Shown: positions 25,375 to 36,355, numbered from the stretch's first letter. The stretch: 64,000 nt of DNA from Limnoperna fortunei (GCA_944474755.1 OX104118.1:88333860-88397859); one strand, 5' to 3'. A program made the numbers and translations. Notes: generated by a model from the sequence alone, not told the origin.

Positions 25375-28370
25375 TTGTATTAGGTAACACCATATACAAC
25401 TCTTTGTTCGTGTTACTTTTGTGTTGGCTGCTTGTTAGCCTGCACAGTAAAAAAGGAAACAACTTGTAAACTCGACATTTTCTACAATCAGATGCATGTA
25501 GGTAACTAGAAATTTTGTTCTTCGAATTCTTTCTGATATATAATCAGCCAAAACTTGCAACATTACATCGGAATATAATCTCTTAATTAATGTTGCCGTG
25601 TCTGATATGCGATTTATGCGAAACGAAATCTTATTACGTCTAAAATAAGTCATATTGATTACATTTGAAAATGTCTTATTTCTTTAAATATGACGAAAAG
25701 ACTTCTAAATATAAATTCTAAAAAGGTTAATTAATATAATGTATTTCTTTCTAAATTGTTTACTCTTTCGTGATAGGAACAATAACGAAACATGTTGGTA
25801 ATCCGTCTTATTATTATAAATTTCAACAATTTTTGGTAGACGATATTTGGAAGCAAATGAACATTTCCAAGGCAACCATTTCGAGTATTACCACCGCAAG
25901 ATAACTTTATTCATTTTTCATTTTATTTCTTTACAGCTTAATTTTCTTAGCGTTCCCTTAGCGGAGTCCGTAGAAATACATTGTAACAAGCTATTATACA
26001 CATATTAGAGGTTGCGTGCCAAGTACGCAAAATGAATTCATGCTTCGCATCTTTGGGATTTACCTCGCGTGCAGCTAAGCAGACGATCACAAAATGTGAT
26101 GGCAGCTGTCGAAATTACCATTAGATGCGACAGGATCATTTGTTTACTAATTTAGGTTGTCAAAATGAAGGAAAAATGTTAAATAATTGTCAAATGGTGC
26201 AATATTTCAACATTTGGAGGTAATGATTTCATTCAAAAAAATTAGATAAAGGTCACTGATTTTAGACCATTCTAATATATTTGTGTATGCAGGTGCGTTT
26301 TTTATTAACGAAACTGTACAACATTTAACACTTTTTATTAAATCTATTACTACTGTTATAATTAGTCAGTCTATCTCAGTATTATTATTAGAGATTTGAT
26401 TATTGGCGCAAGCAAGTCCTAAACTTTAATTTTATTTTTTGATTTACAAGATTTCTCTGTGTGTAATGACTTATACACTTAAAAAAATTCTGTAAGTAAA
26501 AAGACTGATCTACTGTAACATTGTAGCTGTTATGTTCTGTTTTGAGTACAGAAAGAGATAGTGAAATTTGATCAAAAGCTTAAAGAATATCGTAGTACAA
26601 TATTGTTTGCACTGCTTTTATTACCTCTTTGTGTATACTTTTATTACCTCTTTGTGTATACTTGTAGATTCCTTTAGTTTATAGCATTAATGATGAGAAA
26701 TTAGATGTAAAAATAATTATATCTTTTAGGATTAATTCATAACTATACTAAGTGTGGCCATCTCAGATACATCTGTTAAATCACAACTCCGGTTTATTTT
26801 AGAGAAATATGTAAATAATTTAATTTTTTTAATCACGACATTACATGTATTCGCTGACTATATTGTTCTTACTTATCACTTTTTGGGATTTGTTTTAAAA
26901 TTTGAATTAGTTTGAATGTAACAGTTGTTTTTATCTAAGACATGATTTATAACCTTACGATTGTCTATATTTCCTGGAATATTGTTTGCGTATTTTCATA
27001 CAAAATTGTTTCCGATGTGATCAAAGGATTTAATAGTTCAATTAAATATCAAGTCTTTTGTCAAACACAAGCTAGATGTTATCGTCCGTGCTACTTTGAC
27101 ACTTCATTTCTTTTCTTATCAGACATGTTGCATATCTTTAAGGTCCCTTTCGTTTTTTCTTAAAGACAAGAATAAATGGAGGAACTGTCTTTAAATATTT
27201 TCCTTTTGTGTGAATGTGATCTTAATTATATATGATTGGCTATAATGTTGTACTTTGGTCTATGAAAAATTAAAAAAAGGGTAAAAGACGCTCGAAAATA
27301 TGATTTAGAACAAAATGTTCAATAATTCATTTTGACATCTACGTAAGCAATCCAATTTACAGCTTCAATCGACAATAATAACTGTGCAATCGTTATTTTA
27401 ATATATAATTTTGCTCTCTTCTTTTTGTTCATATAAATACAAATACCTCAGTTGTTTTTTCGTCAGCATGTTCAGCAGAAATAACATTTTAAGAACCAAA
27501 TCCCGCTTATTAAAGATATTTTAAGAAGAAAAAAATTATCAAAACAAATCAAAGATTTAATATTTTTCAAATACTGACCTAAACAAACGATGCCAAAATT
27601 CTATGTTAAATTTCGTTTGACCCAAATATAAAAAGTATCCAGGTCAAATATTGTAAACAGAGCCTATACATTTACAAATTTTAACATTAAGTATTCAAAG
27701 GTCAAAGAATGCTCTGCTACTTCCGGACCTGGATGTTATACATAAGCACCTTGTAATATTTATACCACATCTTTTCATTTAATTTCTATCATACGCCTAG
27801 AAACATTTGCATAATTAATTTCTCAAAGAGGAGATAAATGTGGTTTTTATTGTCAAAGTTAATGACGTTATTGATATATTCAATACAGTAAGTGATATTC
27901 ATAATCAGTTAATTAAGTGTTTTTGAAATTATAGATTATATTTTTAAATTTGTTGAACGTGAAATTATATATAATGTTATCCCTAATGTTATGCTACTTC
28001 AATGGACTAGCTCATCACACATTAACTTATAAAACTCCGGTCGTGCAGTGCAAGATATTATTCTATTTCAAACATAATTAACATTACACAACAAAATTAT
28101 GTCCTTGTTGTGTATAGCTAGTAAAAGCTGTCTATTTTTAATTAAATATTTCAATAGGGTATGATTACACTTATTACCTTTGTGTACAGAGGATGGTGAC
28201 ATAGACTGGTAAACATTATTTTAATTTCGGTAGAAATTGTTTCAGGTGGAAATTATTTGGTATTAAATAATATCTGGCGGAAATCCCTTTATTTAAAGTT
28301 CTCATTCATTTCAAGTAAATACGTTATTAAATAAATGATTATATATTTAATTATTTATAATATAAATAAT
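25375..28370. other. AT-rich gene-free stretch
   Basis: About 3 kb without recognisable genes or strong repeats. A 27-bp direct duplication (TTTTATTACCTCTTTGTGTA) is present near 26620-26665. The reading frame at 26942-27163 is AT-driven and has no recognised family. Confidence 0.5.
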
Positions 28371-28386
28371 TAAAATCTCCATATTT

Positions 28387-28427
28387 TGCCGACGTTTCGA
28401 CGACCACTGCCGTCTTTATTCAAGGCA
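28387..28427 (-). ncRNA. Hammerhead-like motif at the end of a Penelope-like element
   Basis: In the - strand the order is TGCC, TTGAATAAA, GACG, an eight-base loop, CGTC, GAAA, CGTC, GGCA. TGCC pairs with GGCA and GACG with CGTC, and GAAACGTC matches the 3' hammerhead core with a minimal helix III. The CTGATGA box is replaced by TTGAATAAA, so it is probably inactive. The same motif recurs at 29400-29440 (minus) and 31916-31956 (plus), at the ends of the units. Confidence 0.45.
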
Positions 28428-28609
28428 TATATACAAATGACAAGAATATGTATATGTGAAGTCAATAACAACAACAACAACGTTACAATACAATGACGTC
28501 ATAAACGGGTAAAGTAAAGTAAAAGTGAAATTTGGCAGTAATATAAAGAGTAGAAATGAGGTGGGGGGTGGGGGGGGGATACAAATGAACGTTACAATAC
28601 AATGGCTTC

Positions 28610-29347
28610 TTAAAGGGTACTCAGAATATAATTTGTAGGTATTAGTGAACTTTGGATATTAGTAGAAGCGGTCTGTAAACTATTGATATCGGTAGAAACA
28701 GTCTGTAAAATTTGGATATCAGTAGAAACATTCGGTAAACTTCGGATATCTGTAGAGACATTCGGTAAACATCGTATATCAGTAGCAACATTCGGTAATT
28801 TATGGAAATCAGAAGAAACATACAGTTTATTGGTTGAAACATTCGGTAAACTCAATACATGAGTAGTTGTAAAATTCACAACATTTATTGTATTAGTTGT
28901 CGTTTCTGGTAAATTTTGTAGAAGTGCTTGTATTTTCCGTGATTTAGCTGACTCGTATCGCTGTGTCTGTTTTGATTTAAAATTTTTTAATTCATTCTCT
29001 ATCTTATCAAAATCTTTAGATACCTTTCGTAACTCTTGTCTCTTATCAACAATATATTCCGAAATATATCGTAGACGTTTTATACAAACACTATGAGTAT
29101 TTCTAATTAGTTCCATTGAAAAAGCTTTAAGATGTGCTTTAAAAATGTCCATGTCTTCTTTATTTACGTCCATACATGGTTTCCATTTCAATAAAAATCC
29201 TCTAGGAATAATATTATTTTCTAAACAAAATTCTAAAAAGTACTTATGACTTCCATATCTGACTTCTTTTCCATATAAATCCTTTAGTCGTAAAATAACG
29301 TTGTTTATATTGTTCCGTTCACATTTTCCATCTTCTTGTTCCATCAT
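28610..29347 (-). CDS. Penelope-like element N-terminal protein, 245 aa, no reverse transcriptase
   Basis: The protein has a segment KYFLEFCLENNIIPRGF followed by a lysine-rich helix with a hydrophobic pattern. This resembles the region upstream of the reverse transcriptase in Penelope-like retroelements, where a cysteine and a P-x-G are conserved. A coiled-coil-like charged stretch follows (about residues 95-140), then about seven imperfect 10-11 residue repeats of the STDIxxLPNV type up to the stop. No reverse transcriptase or GIY-YIG domain follows; the stop is about 180 bp from the terminal motif. It is either a truncated, non-autonomous element or a separate small ORF. The coding frame is intact and flanked on both sides by the hammerhead-like motif, as expected for tandemly arranged Penelope-like terminal repeats. 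Confidence 0.6.
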   Translation of the reverse strand: MMEQEDGKCERNNINNVILRLKDLYGKEVRYGSHKYFLEFCLENNIIPRGFLLKWKPCMDVNKEDMDIFKAHLKAFSMELIRNTHSVCIKRLRYISEYIVDKRQELRKVSKDFDKIENELKNFKSKQTQRYESAKSRKIQALLQNLPETTTNTINVVNFTTTHVLSLPNVSTNKLYVSSDFHKLPNVATDIRCLPNVSTDIRSLPNVSTDIQILQTVSTDINSLQTASTNIQSSLIPTNYILSTL

Positions 29348-29399
29348 GTAAAGAATTATAATTAAAAACTATACAATAATAAATAAAATCTCCATATTT

Positions 29400-29440
29400 T
29401 GCCGACGTTTCGACGACCACTGCCGTCTTTATTCAAGGCA
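29400..29440 (-). ncRNA. Hammerhead-like motif, second copy
   Basis: Identical core to the motif at 28387-28427. It lies between the full unit and the truncated unit to its right, so it serves as the shared boundary of a tandem pair. Confidence 0.4.
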
Positions 29441-29624
29441 TATATACAAATGACAAGAATATGTATATGTGAAGTCAATAACAACAACAACAACGTTACA
29501 ATACAATGACGTCATAAACGGGTAAAGTAAAGTAAAAGTGAAATTTGGCAGTAATATAAAGAGTAGAAATGAGGTGGGGGGTGGGGGGGGGGGATACAAA
29601 TGAACGTTACAATACAATGGCTTC

Positions 29625-29894
29625 TTAAAGGGTACTCAGAATATAATTTGTAGGTATTAGTGAACTTTGGATATTAGTAGAAGCGGTCTGTAAACTATTG
29701 ATATCGGTAGAAACAGTCTGTAAAATTTGGATATCAGTAGAAACATTCGGTAAACTTCGGATATCTGTAGAGACATTCGGTAAACATCGTATATCAGTAG
29801 CAACATTCGGTAATTTATGGAAATCAGAAGAAACATACAGTTTATTGGTTGAAACATTCGGTAAACTCAATACATGAGTAGTTGTAAAATTCAC
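29625..29894 (-). pseudogene. Penelope-like protein fragment, C-terminal 89 codons
   Basis: It matches the C-terminal repeat region of the ORF at 28610-29347 exactly in sense, but is cut off at about 29905. There the sequence flips to the + strand copy. It has no start of its own within the family. Confidence 0.75.
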
Positions 29895-29911
29895 AACATT
29901 TATTATATTAG

Positions 29912-30381
29912 TTGTTTATTTTACGACTAAAGGATTTATATGGAAAAGAAGTCAGATATGGAAGTCATAAGTACTTTTTAGAATTTTGTTTAGAAAATAA
30001 TATTATTCCTAGAGGATTTTTATTGAAATGGAAACCATGTATGGACGTAAATAAAGAAGACATGGACATTTTTAAAGCACATCTTAAAGCTTTTTCAATG
30101 GAACTAATTAGAAATACTCATAGTGTTTGTATAAAACGTCTACGATATATTTCGGAATATATTGTTGATAAGAGACAAGAGTTACGAAAGGTATCTAAAG
30201 ATTTTGATAAGATAGAGAATGAATTAAAAAATTTTAAATCAAAACAGACACAGCGATACGAGTCAGCTAAATCACGGAAAATACAAGCACTTCTACAAAA
30301 TTTACCAGAAACGACAACTAATACAATAAATGTTGTGAATTTTACAACTACTCATGTATTGAGTTTACCGAATGTTTCAAC
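29912..30381 (+). pseudogene. Penelope-like protein copy truncated by the assembly gap
   Basis: This + strand copy starts within the family's N-terminal region (ILRLKDLYGKEV) because the first about 17 codons are lost at the inversion junction. It is read in frame to the N run at 30382. It is identical to the start of the copy at 31041, and the two are probably one locus. Confidence 0.7.
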
Positions 30382-30581
30382 NNNNNNNNNNNNNNNNNNN
30401 NNNNNNNNNNNNNNNNNNNNNNNNNNNNNNNNNNNNNNNNNNNNNNNNNNNNNNNNNNNNNNNNNNNNNNNNNNNNNNNNNNNNNNNNNNNNNNNNNNNN
30501 NNNNNNNNNNNNNNNNNNNNNNNNNNNNNNNNNNNNNNNNNNNNNNNNNNNNNNNNNNNNNNNNNNNNNNNNNNNNNNNNN
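30382..30581. other. Assembly gap (200 N), probably false
   Basis: Exactly 200 Ns. Sequence 29453-30381 left of the gap is repeated at a constant offset of 1129 as 30582-31510 right of the gap, starting at the very first base after the gap and ending at the last base before it. This is what two unmerged overlapping contig ends look like. Confidence 0.9.
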
Positions 30582-30753
30582 ACAAGAATATGTATATGTG
30601 AAGTCAATAACAACAACAACAACGTTACAATACAATGACGTCATAAACGGGTAAAGTAAAGTAAAAGTGAAATTTGGCAGTAATATAAAGAGTAGAAATG
30701 AGGTGGGGGGTGGGGGGGGGGGATACAAATGAACGTTACAATACAATGGCTTC

Positions 30754-31023
30754 TTAAAGGGTACTCAGAATATAATTTGTAGGTATTAGTGAACTTTGGA
30801 TATTAGTAGAAGCGGTCTGTAAACTATTGATATCGGTAGAAACAGTCTGTAAAATTTGGATATCAGTAGAAACATTCGGTAAACTTCGGATATCTGTAGA
30901 GACATTCGGTAAACATCGTATATCAGTAGCAACATTCGGTAATTTATGGAAATCAGAAGAAACATACAGTTTATTGGTTGAAACATTCGGTAAACTCAAT
31001 ACATGAGTAGTTGTAAAATTCAC
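30754..31023 (-). pseudogene. Penelope-like protein fragment, likely assembly duplicate
   Basis: Same as 29625-29894, at offset 1129. It is probably the same genomic locus counted twice because of the false gap. Confidence 0.75.
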
Positions 31024-31040
31024 AACATTTATTATATTAG

Positions 31041-31733
31041 TTGTTTATTTTACGACTAAAGGATTTATATGGAAAAGAAGTCAGATATGGAAGTCATAAG
31101 TACTTTTTAGAATTTTGTTTAGAAAATAATATTATTCCTAGAGGATTTTTATTGAAATGGAAACCATGTATGGACGTAAATAAAGAAGACATGGACATTT
31201 TTAAAGCACATCTTAAAGCTTTTTCAATGGAACTAATTAGAAATACTCATAGTGTTTGTATAAAACGTCTACGATATATTTCGGAATATATTGTTGATAA
31301 GAGACAAGAGTTACGAAAGGTATCTAAAGATTTTGATAAGATAGAGAATGAATTAAAAAATTTTAAATCAAAACAGACACAGCGATACGAGTCAGCTAAA
31401 TCACGGAAAATACAAGCACTTCTACAAAATTTACCAGAAACGACAACTAATACAATAAATGTTGTGAATTTTACAACTACTCATGTATTGAGTTTACCGA
31501 ATGTTTCAACCAATAAACTGTATGTTTCTTCTGATTTCCATAAATTACCGAATGTTGCTACTGATATACGATGTTTACCGAATGTCTCTACAGATATCCG
31601 AAGTTTACCGAATGTTTCTACTGATATCCAAATTTTACAGACTGTTTCTACCGATATCAATAGTTTACAGACCGCTTCTACTAATATCCAAAGTTCACTA
31701 ATACCTACAAATTATATTCTGAGTACCCTTTAA
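31041..31733 (+). CDS. Penelope-like element N-terminal protein, 5'-truncated copy
   Basis: This + strand frame covers 230 codons of the 245-aa family protein, lacking the first about 17, and ends with the same C-terminus as the full copy. A start methionine is supplied by fused sequence at the inversion junction (TTGTTTATTTTACGACTAAA context), so expression is doubtful. It is followed by the poly-C tail and the terminal hammerhead-like motif at 31916. Confidence 0.6.
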   Translation: MFILRLKDLYGKEVRYGSHKYFLEFCLENNIIPRGFLLKWKPCMDVNKEDMDIFKAHLKAFSMELIRNTHSVCIKRLRYISEYIVDKRQELRKVSKDFDKIENELKNFKSKQTQRYESAKSRKIQALLQNLPETTTNTINVVNFTTTHVLSLPNVSTNKLYVSSDFHKLPNVATDIRCLPNVSTDIRSLPNVSTDIQILQTVSTDINSLQTASTNIQSSLIPTNYILSTL

Positions 31734-31915
31734 GAAGCCATTGTATTGTAACGTTCATTTGTATCCCCCCCCCCCCCCCCACCTCATTTCTACTCTTTAT
31801 ATTACTGCCAAATTTCACTTTTACTTTACTTTACCCGTTTATGACGTCATTGTATTGTAACGTTGTTGTTGTTGTTATTGACTTCACATATACATATTCT
31901 TGTCATTTGTATATA

Positions 31916-31956
31916 TGCCTTGAATAAAGACGGCAGTGGTCGTCGAAACGTCGGCA
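31916..31956 (+). ncRNA. Hammerhead-like motif, + strand copy
   Basis: TGCC (31916-31919), TTGAATAAA, GACG/CGTC stem, GAAA (31945-31948), CGTC, GGCA (31953-31956). It marks the right end of the + oriented Penelope-like unit. Confidence 0.42.
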
Positions 31957-31989
31957 AAATATGGAGATTTTATTTATTATTGTATAGTT

Positions 31990-33520
31990 TTTAATTATAA
32001 TATAAATACATATACATTTTGACAATACATACAACTTGGTTTTGATTGTACAGTTGGCAAGCCTAGATTTACCCTTACAACAATGTCAAAAATGGAAACA
32101 ATTGAACTAACGATCACAAATTTTCGTTAGACATTACCACCAAAATATCGGATTCAATCCTCCAGTACTTGTTGAACTCTAAATTACACAAGTATAAGCT
32201 GCAGTATATTGGTGGGCACGCCAAGTGTCCCCCAAAACATTTAAATTGCCGACGTATATAACAGTATCTTGCTGTGAGTGGTAAAAGTCCTACGTTTTCT
32301 TGTAACGACTTTAGTTCTAGTTCAATGTATTTTTCTTCTTAAATTGATATTTTCAAAATGATGTACTGTATGTTTAGATTTATAAATTAACTTGTGTTTG
32401 TTAGCGGTTTTTGTCAACTTTGCAGTGTAAATATTATGGTGTTATTCCACGACAACTTATTCTTATATTCTAATGAGCGGAATTCTGACAATTAATACTC
32501 AAGAGAGAAAGAAAATATTTGCAATCCTTACTTTCTGCCTGCTTGACAAATAGCTACCAAACCTTAATTTATTCACAATTAAGAGATCTTGATTTTATTG
32601 GTCGTATCTATCCACTACAGCATCTGCAGACACGGTGACTTTATCTGGAAATTCACAGTTATCATTATCGGTCGACAAATGATACAATATCAACATTCCA
32701 ACTGCAGAATGCCTTGTTATTTGCAGCAACAACGTAGCACCGCTTACATTATGATGTACATTTGGCAGTAAATGCAAAATTCCTGGCCTTTGCATCTTAT
32801 CTGCATTTCCGGTGTAGATGATTGCTGTCTAAGTTGAAAAGGTGTCATTCAGAAGTCTTATCCTCAGAAGCTCTAACCCTCATCACCATGAATTTGCATA
32901 CTTGTATTTTTTACTCGGTTATCGTTTTCCGTATATTTTAAACTCGTCTCTTTAGGTTGTGGACATTGACAAATCCCATTCGTAACATGATGTACTCCAT
33001 GTAGTAGAGGAACCGCTTAGCGTCCAGTAGAACACCCCTAGTTTTAGTGGAATATGAGTTCTCTATGTGATGTTTTAGCGACCATCAATAGATATTGTTT
33101 CAGTATTCTTTTTACAAAAAACTATTAAACAAATGAATTTCCTTTCGAGATCTAGATGATGTTTTGTCTCGAGATAAAAGAATCTAACAGATTCCTTTAC
33201 GTCGGCCTCTCTCATAAACTCATAAACCTTCTTCTCTTTTGTGTCCAATTTTAAGATATCTTAACATAATCATTGTTTATATAAATTGCCCTGATATTAT
33301 GACAAATTGTCCCTTTACATTAACAAGTTGCAGAGGAACTTGTCGGATTTAGTGACGTAGCCAATAGTCCTTATCCAGAGATTTTTCCTTGTGGTATATG
33401 TTAAGGTATCCGAACCACGTAATAATATTTGGTTTCCCGGATGTCCATTGTGGCATATATTAAAGGGATCTCAGAAAAAATACAATAGAAAATTCTTTAT
33501 AACATTCCATATACAATGCA
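31990..33520. other. Unassigned stretch
   Basis: No gene recognised. The opposed reading frames at 32589-32795 overlap on both strands and have no family match. Confidence 0.45.
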
Positions 33521-33523
33521 TAC

Positions 33524-33558
<35 letters not shown>
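33524..33558. repeat. (TA)n microsatellite
   Basis: An AT dinucleotide run immediately left of the inverted-repeat element. Confidence 0.9.
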
Positions 33559-33560
<2 letters not shown>

Positions 33561-33844
33561 AGCGGATTTCTGAAACATCAGAAATACAGGGTTAATATCA
33601 AATATTTATATATACGTCTACAAATTAAGCCCAACACTGTTTGAATTAGATTTTTAACACTGTCAAATTTTTGCTTTCCCTCAGCGGGATTCGAACTCAC
33701 ACCGTTGTGACACTGTGGCACCAATTCGCCTGCACTATGTCCAGCGGTCTAGACCCCTCGGCCAAATCCGCTATATAAAAATATAGCTTCATTAACCGGG
33801 GTGAATCTTAGCCCTGTATTTCTGATGTTTCAGAAATCCGCTGG
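33559..33844. mobile_element. Inverted-repeat element enclosing a tRNA-related repeat
   Basis: A perfect 33-bp inverted repeat, CCAGCGGATTTCTGAAACAT and following bases, marks the ends (33559-33591 and 33812-33844). Between them lies a tRNA-related repeat on the - strand (33608-33810). No ORF. Confidence 0.75.
33608..33810 (-). mobile_element. tRNA-related SINE-like repeat, second family
   Basis: In the - strand it reads a 45-bp lead (TAAGATTCACCCCGGTTAAT), then a tRNA-like head with box A TTTGGCCGAGGGG and box B AGTTCGAATCCCGC. A tail follows (TTGACAGTGTTAAAAATC and GTTGGGCTTAATTTGTAG). It differs from the 5.7-kb SINE family in head, body and tail. The same unit occurs, split, at 34039-34125 and 35631-35752. 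Confidence 0.75.
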
Positions 33845-34038
33845 ATAGATATATTATATGGTTGTCACAATACTTAGACGTTTGTATATAATTTACTTAC
33901 TGTGACTGCATGACAAGTAACTTTGTCATCCTATATAATATATACAAAAATGCTGAATTAGATTACTGTCAGATTAATACATATTGGTTACGAAAATTCC
34001 ATCGTCACACGCTAGTACACATGTACTATGTCTATGTC

Positions 34039-34125
34039 TAAGATTCACCCCGGTTAATGAAGCTATATTTTTATATAGCGGATTTGGCCGAGGGGTCTAG
34101 ACCGCTGGACATAGTGCAGGCGAAT
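34039..34125 (+). mobile_element. tRNA-related repeat, 5' half of a split copy
   Basis: Matches the lead and box A half of the repeat at 33608-33810 and stops at GCAGGCGAAT. The other half resumes at 35631 with ATTGGTGCC. Confidence 0.85.
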
Positions 34126-35630
34126 ATACCCTTTTCACAACATGTTTATTCCAATTTGGTCAGGATTATAGAATATACCGGAAGTTGAGCGAGATCGAGG
34201 CTAAGGGTGTATCAGTCCGATCAGTCGTAGAGAAACAGATGTATAAATTTGTTTTTTTTTTAAATGTATCATAAATAAATTGCTTTACTTTCTAAGTTTC
34301 TGTTATTATTTCATATTCGCTTTACGACGTTAATTTGGTTTAAACATCTGTAATATATTTTGAGTGTAATCATTTGAAAAAAAACATGATAAATGCCACG
34401 ATAAATGCAATATATTTTAAAAGTAGTTTCGCCTTGAATTTGTTGTTTACAATGCTGAATAAAGGAAAATCGTTGAAATTCGAGTGGGTGGCCATATATG
34501 AGAGTCGGAAGAACATTTTCGGGACGCCAGGGTCGGGCATTTGTTTTAACGGGAATTCGGTATTTGGTTAAAATTTGACCGGGGATTTGGGATTAAAGCG
34601 TAAGCGAGATCAGGGAAAGAACACTTTTTTTTCCGCCGGGAATTCGGGATATAAAGTTACCGGGATTAATTTTTATGGTTTAATAAATGTCAAACATTAC
34701 ATTGGTACGCAGGGATTTCGAAGACCAGGGAATATCATATTATCACAGTTTACAAGTGTCATTCTAGCTTATCCCATTACAATTCTGAACTTGTTGTTCA
34801 TTGCTAATAATAAAATAGTATGAAAATTATGTCAAATTAGTATAGCAACTTCAGGTTGATCTACTTTCCAATATTGGCCAAATTGACAACATCTGGACAA
34901 TTTTTTTATTGATTAACATTCTGAATTTTTCGGGAATTCTGGAAAATGTCAATTGTTTGACCGGGAATTCTAGATTTTCTAATATTGTGATAGGAAATTC
35001 GGGATGATGACCCCTCCTCCTCTCTCATATATTTCAAAGTCATATTTTCTTTGGTATTTTTAACCATTTGGCTAGAGAACTTTTGATGAAATTTTCATGT
35101 TATTGTTTTTCAAACTGTTCACTTTTTTCATAACTAAGTCACCGTATTTTTTAGTCCTATTAATTTACTAGGTACATGTGTAAATAACCGTAATGAAAAT
35201 TGCACGGCGAAAACTGTCTAAGGTCCGTATGTCATAGTCGCTCTTTGGCTGTTAAATTAGGTTCTTTAAGTCCTATTTCCTTGATGGAATCTAAACTAAG
35301 AAGAGGACTGAAATCGTCCACAATGTCCGAGTCCCCGTTTGACCCGTCATCAGAAGTTGCATTCTTTCGATCGTCTACAGCTGATTAAATGATAACACCT
35401 GGCAACTAAAATCTGCCTTGTGACAAACACGCTTAAATTGCCATTTTCTCTTAAAATTTCTTTTAACATTCTCATGATCCATAATTGATCTAGAACGTAG
35501 TTTTGTGTAATGTTTACATTCGATGCCATGGTAAGTTACAGAAGCTATAGAGATCTATACACCCTTAGCCTCATTATGAACTGATAAGAGCGATCTATTT
35601 TTAGAAACAAAGATATTGTGAAACTCGTAT
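34126..35630. mobile_element. 1.5-kb insertion in a tRNA-related repeat
   Basis: The insertion splits the SINE-like repeat between GCGAAT and ATTGG. Its ends are imperfectly inverted (ATACCCTTTTCACAACAT at the left; reverse complement of the right end ATACGAGTTTCACAATAT). A better subterminal inverted repeat, GAGGCTAAGGGTGTAT, occurs near 34197 and, inverted, near 35560. An AT dinucleotide flanks both sides. No transposase is recognised. The interior includes CGGGAATTCGGG-type repeats and a short gene-like fragment on the - strand near 35219-35531. Confidence 0.6.
35219..35531 (-). pseudogene. Possible gene fragment inside the insertion
   Basis: On the - strand an ATG at 35531 opens 59 codons (MASNVNITQNYVLDQLW start). 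A shifted frame beyond about 35385 reads AVDDRKNATSDDGSNGDSD and then a hydrophobic, ordered-looking stretch ending KEPNLTAKERL and a stop. Composition of the second part looks protein-like (acidic linker, then helix), suggesting a frameshifted captured fragment. No family is recognised. Confidence 0.25.
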
Positions 35631-35752
35631 ATTGGTGCCACAGTGTCACAACGGTGTGAGTTCGAATCCCGCTGAGGGAAAGCAAAAATTTGACAGTGTT
35701 AAAAATCTAATTCAAACAGTGTTGGGCTTAATTTGTAGACGTATATATATAT
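35631..35752 (+). mobile_element. tRNA-related repeat, 3' half of a split copy
   Basis: It contains GTGTCACAACGGTGTGAG, box B AGTTCGAATCCCGC and the TTGGGCTTAATTTGTAGACG tail, matching the second half of the repeat at 33608-33810. Confidence 0.85.
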
Positions 35753-36350
35753 ATAAAGAATCGAACTATTAACGAGATAAAAATAACTATATATTTATAT
35801 AAAGATTCGAACTATTAACGAGATAAAAATAACTATATCTACTGACAACTATTCAAGGAGACCTTTCCTTAAAAAAAAAGAACAGCCCATGGAGATGTAT
35901 TGTTGATGTAAATAACATCCGACCGACGTCGAAAGTGACAAAAGCCGAAATATTAGAAAAAATATAATCAACAGTCACAAAACTCAAACTTCAAAATAAA
36001 CGTTAATATATGGGTTGTAACTGTTAATAATAATCAGTTTATAAAGGACTTTACACAAGCATTTGATAAATCATCAATATTATTGGTAGTCTGAGTTCTA
36101 CTATGCTTTGTACAGATGAGTCATAACCATCGAAAACTATGTCTTATATATTTGATGTTGAACTTTAAAAATCAGAATTCTCGAAAATATTCATTCATTT
36201 GTTCATACAAGTAGCAAAAAGATATTCCTGACTAATAAGTTGTTATTGACAAATAATAAGTTATATAAGCATATTGTAGGCTTACTTTATAACAGTTGGA
36301 CAAAATTTTGTTATATATCAAACATACAACAAAGTTTCCGGCAATACATT
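35753..36350. other. Unassigned stretch with a short direct repeat
   Basis: A roughly 45-bp duplication (AACTATTAACGAGATAAAAA) lies at about 35763 and 35808. Otherwise nothing recognised. Confidence 0.5.
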
Positions 36351-36355
36351 TTGCT

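Larger units (their letters stand above)
28387..29440 (-). mobile_element. Penelope-like element relative, complete 1.01-kb unit
   Basis: The unit runs between two copies of the same terminal sequence (28387-28427 and 29400-29440), 1013 bp apart. In the - strand it reads terminal motif, GGAGATTTTATTTATTATTG leader, 245-codon ORF, poly-C-containing tail, terminal motif. This is the only full-length unit in - orientation. Confidence 0.65.

Noticed and set aside
28387..28427. Calling the Penelope-like terminal motif a fully active hammerhead
   Set aside because: The CTGATGA core box is replaced by TTGAATAAA; only pairing and the GAAA side fit. It is listed as hammerhead-like at low confidence.
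30348..30746. Reading frames running through the N stretch
   Set aside because: They consist of unknown residues from the 200-N gap.
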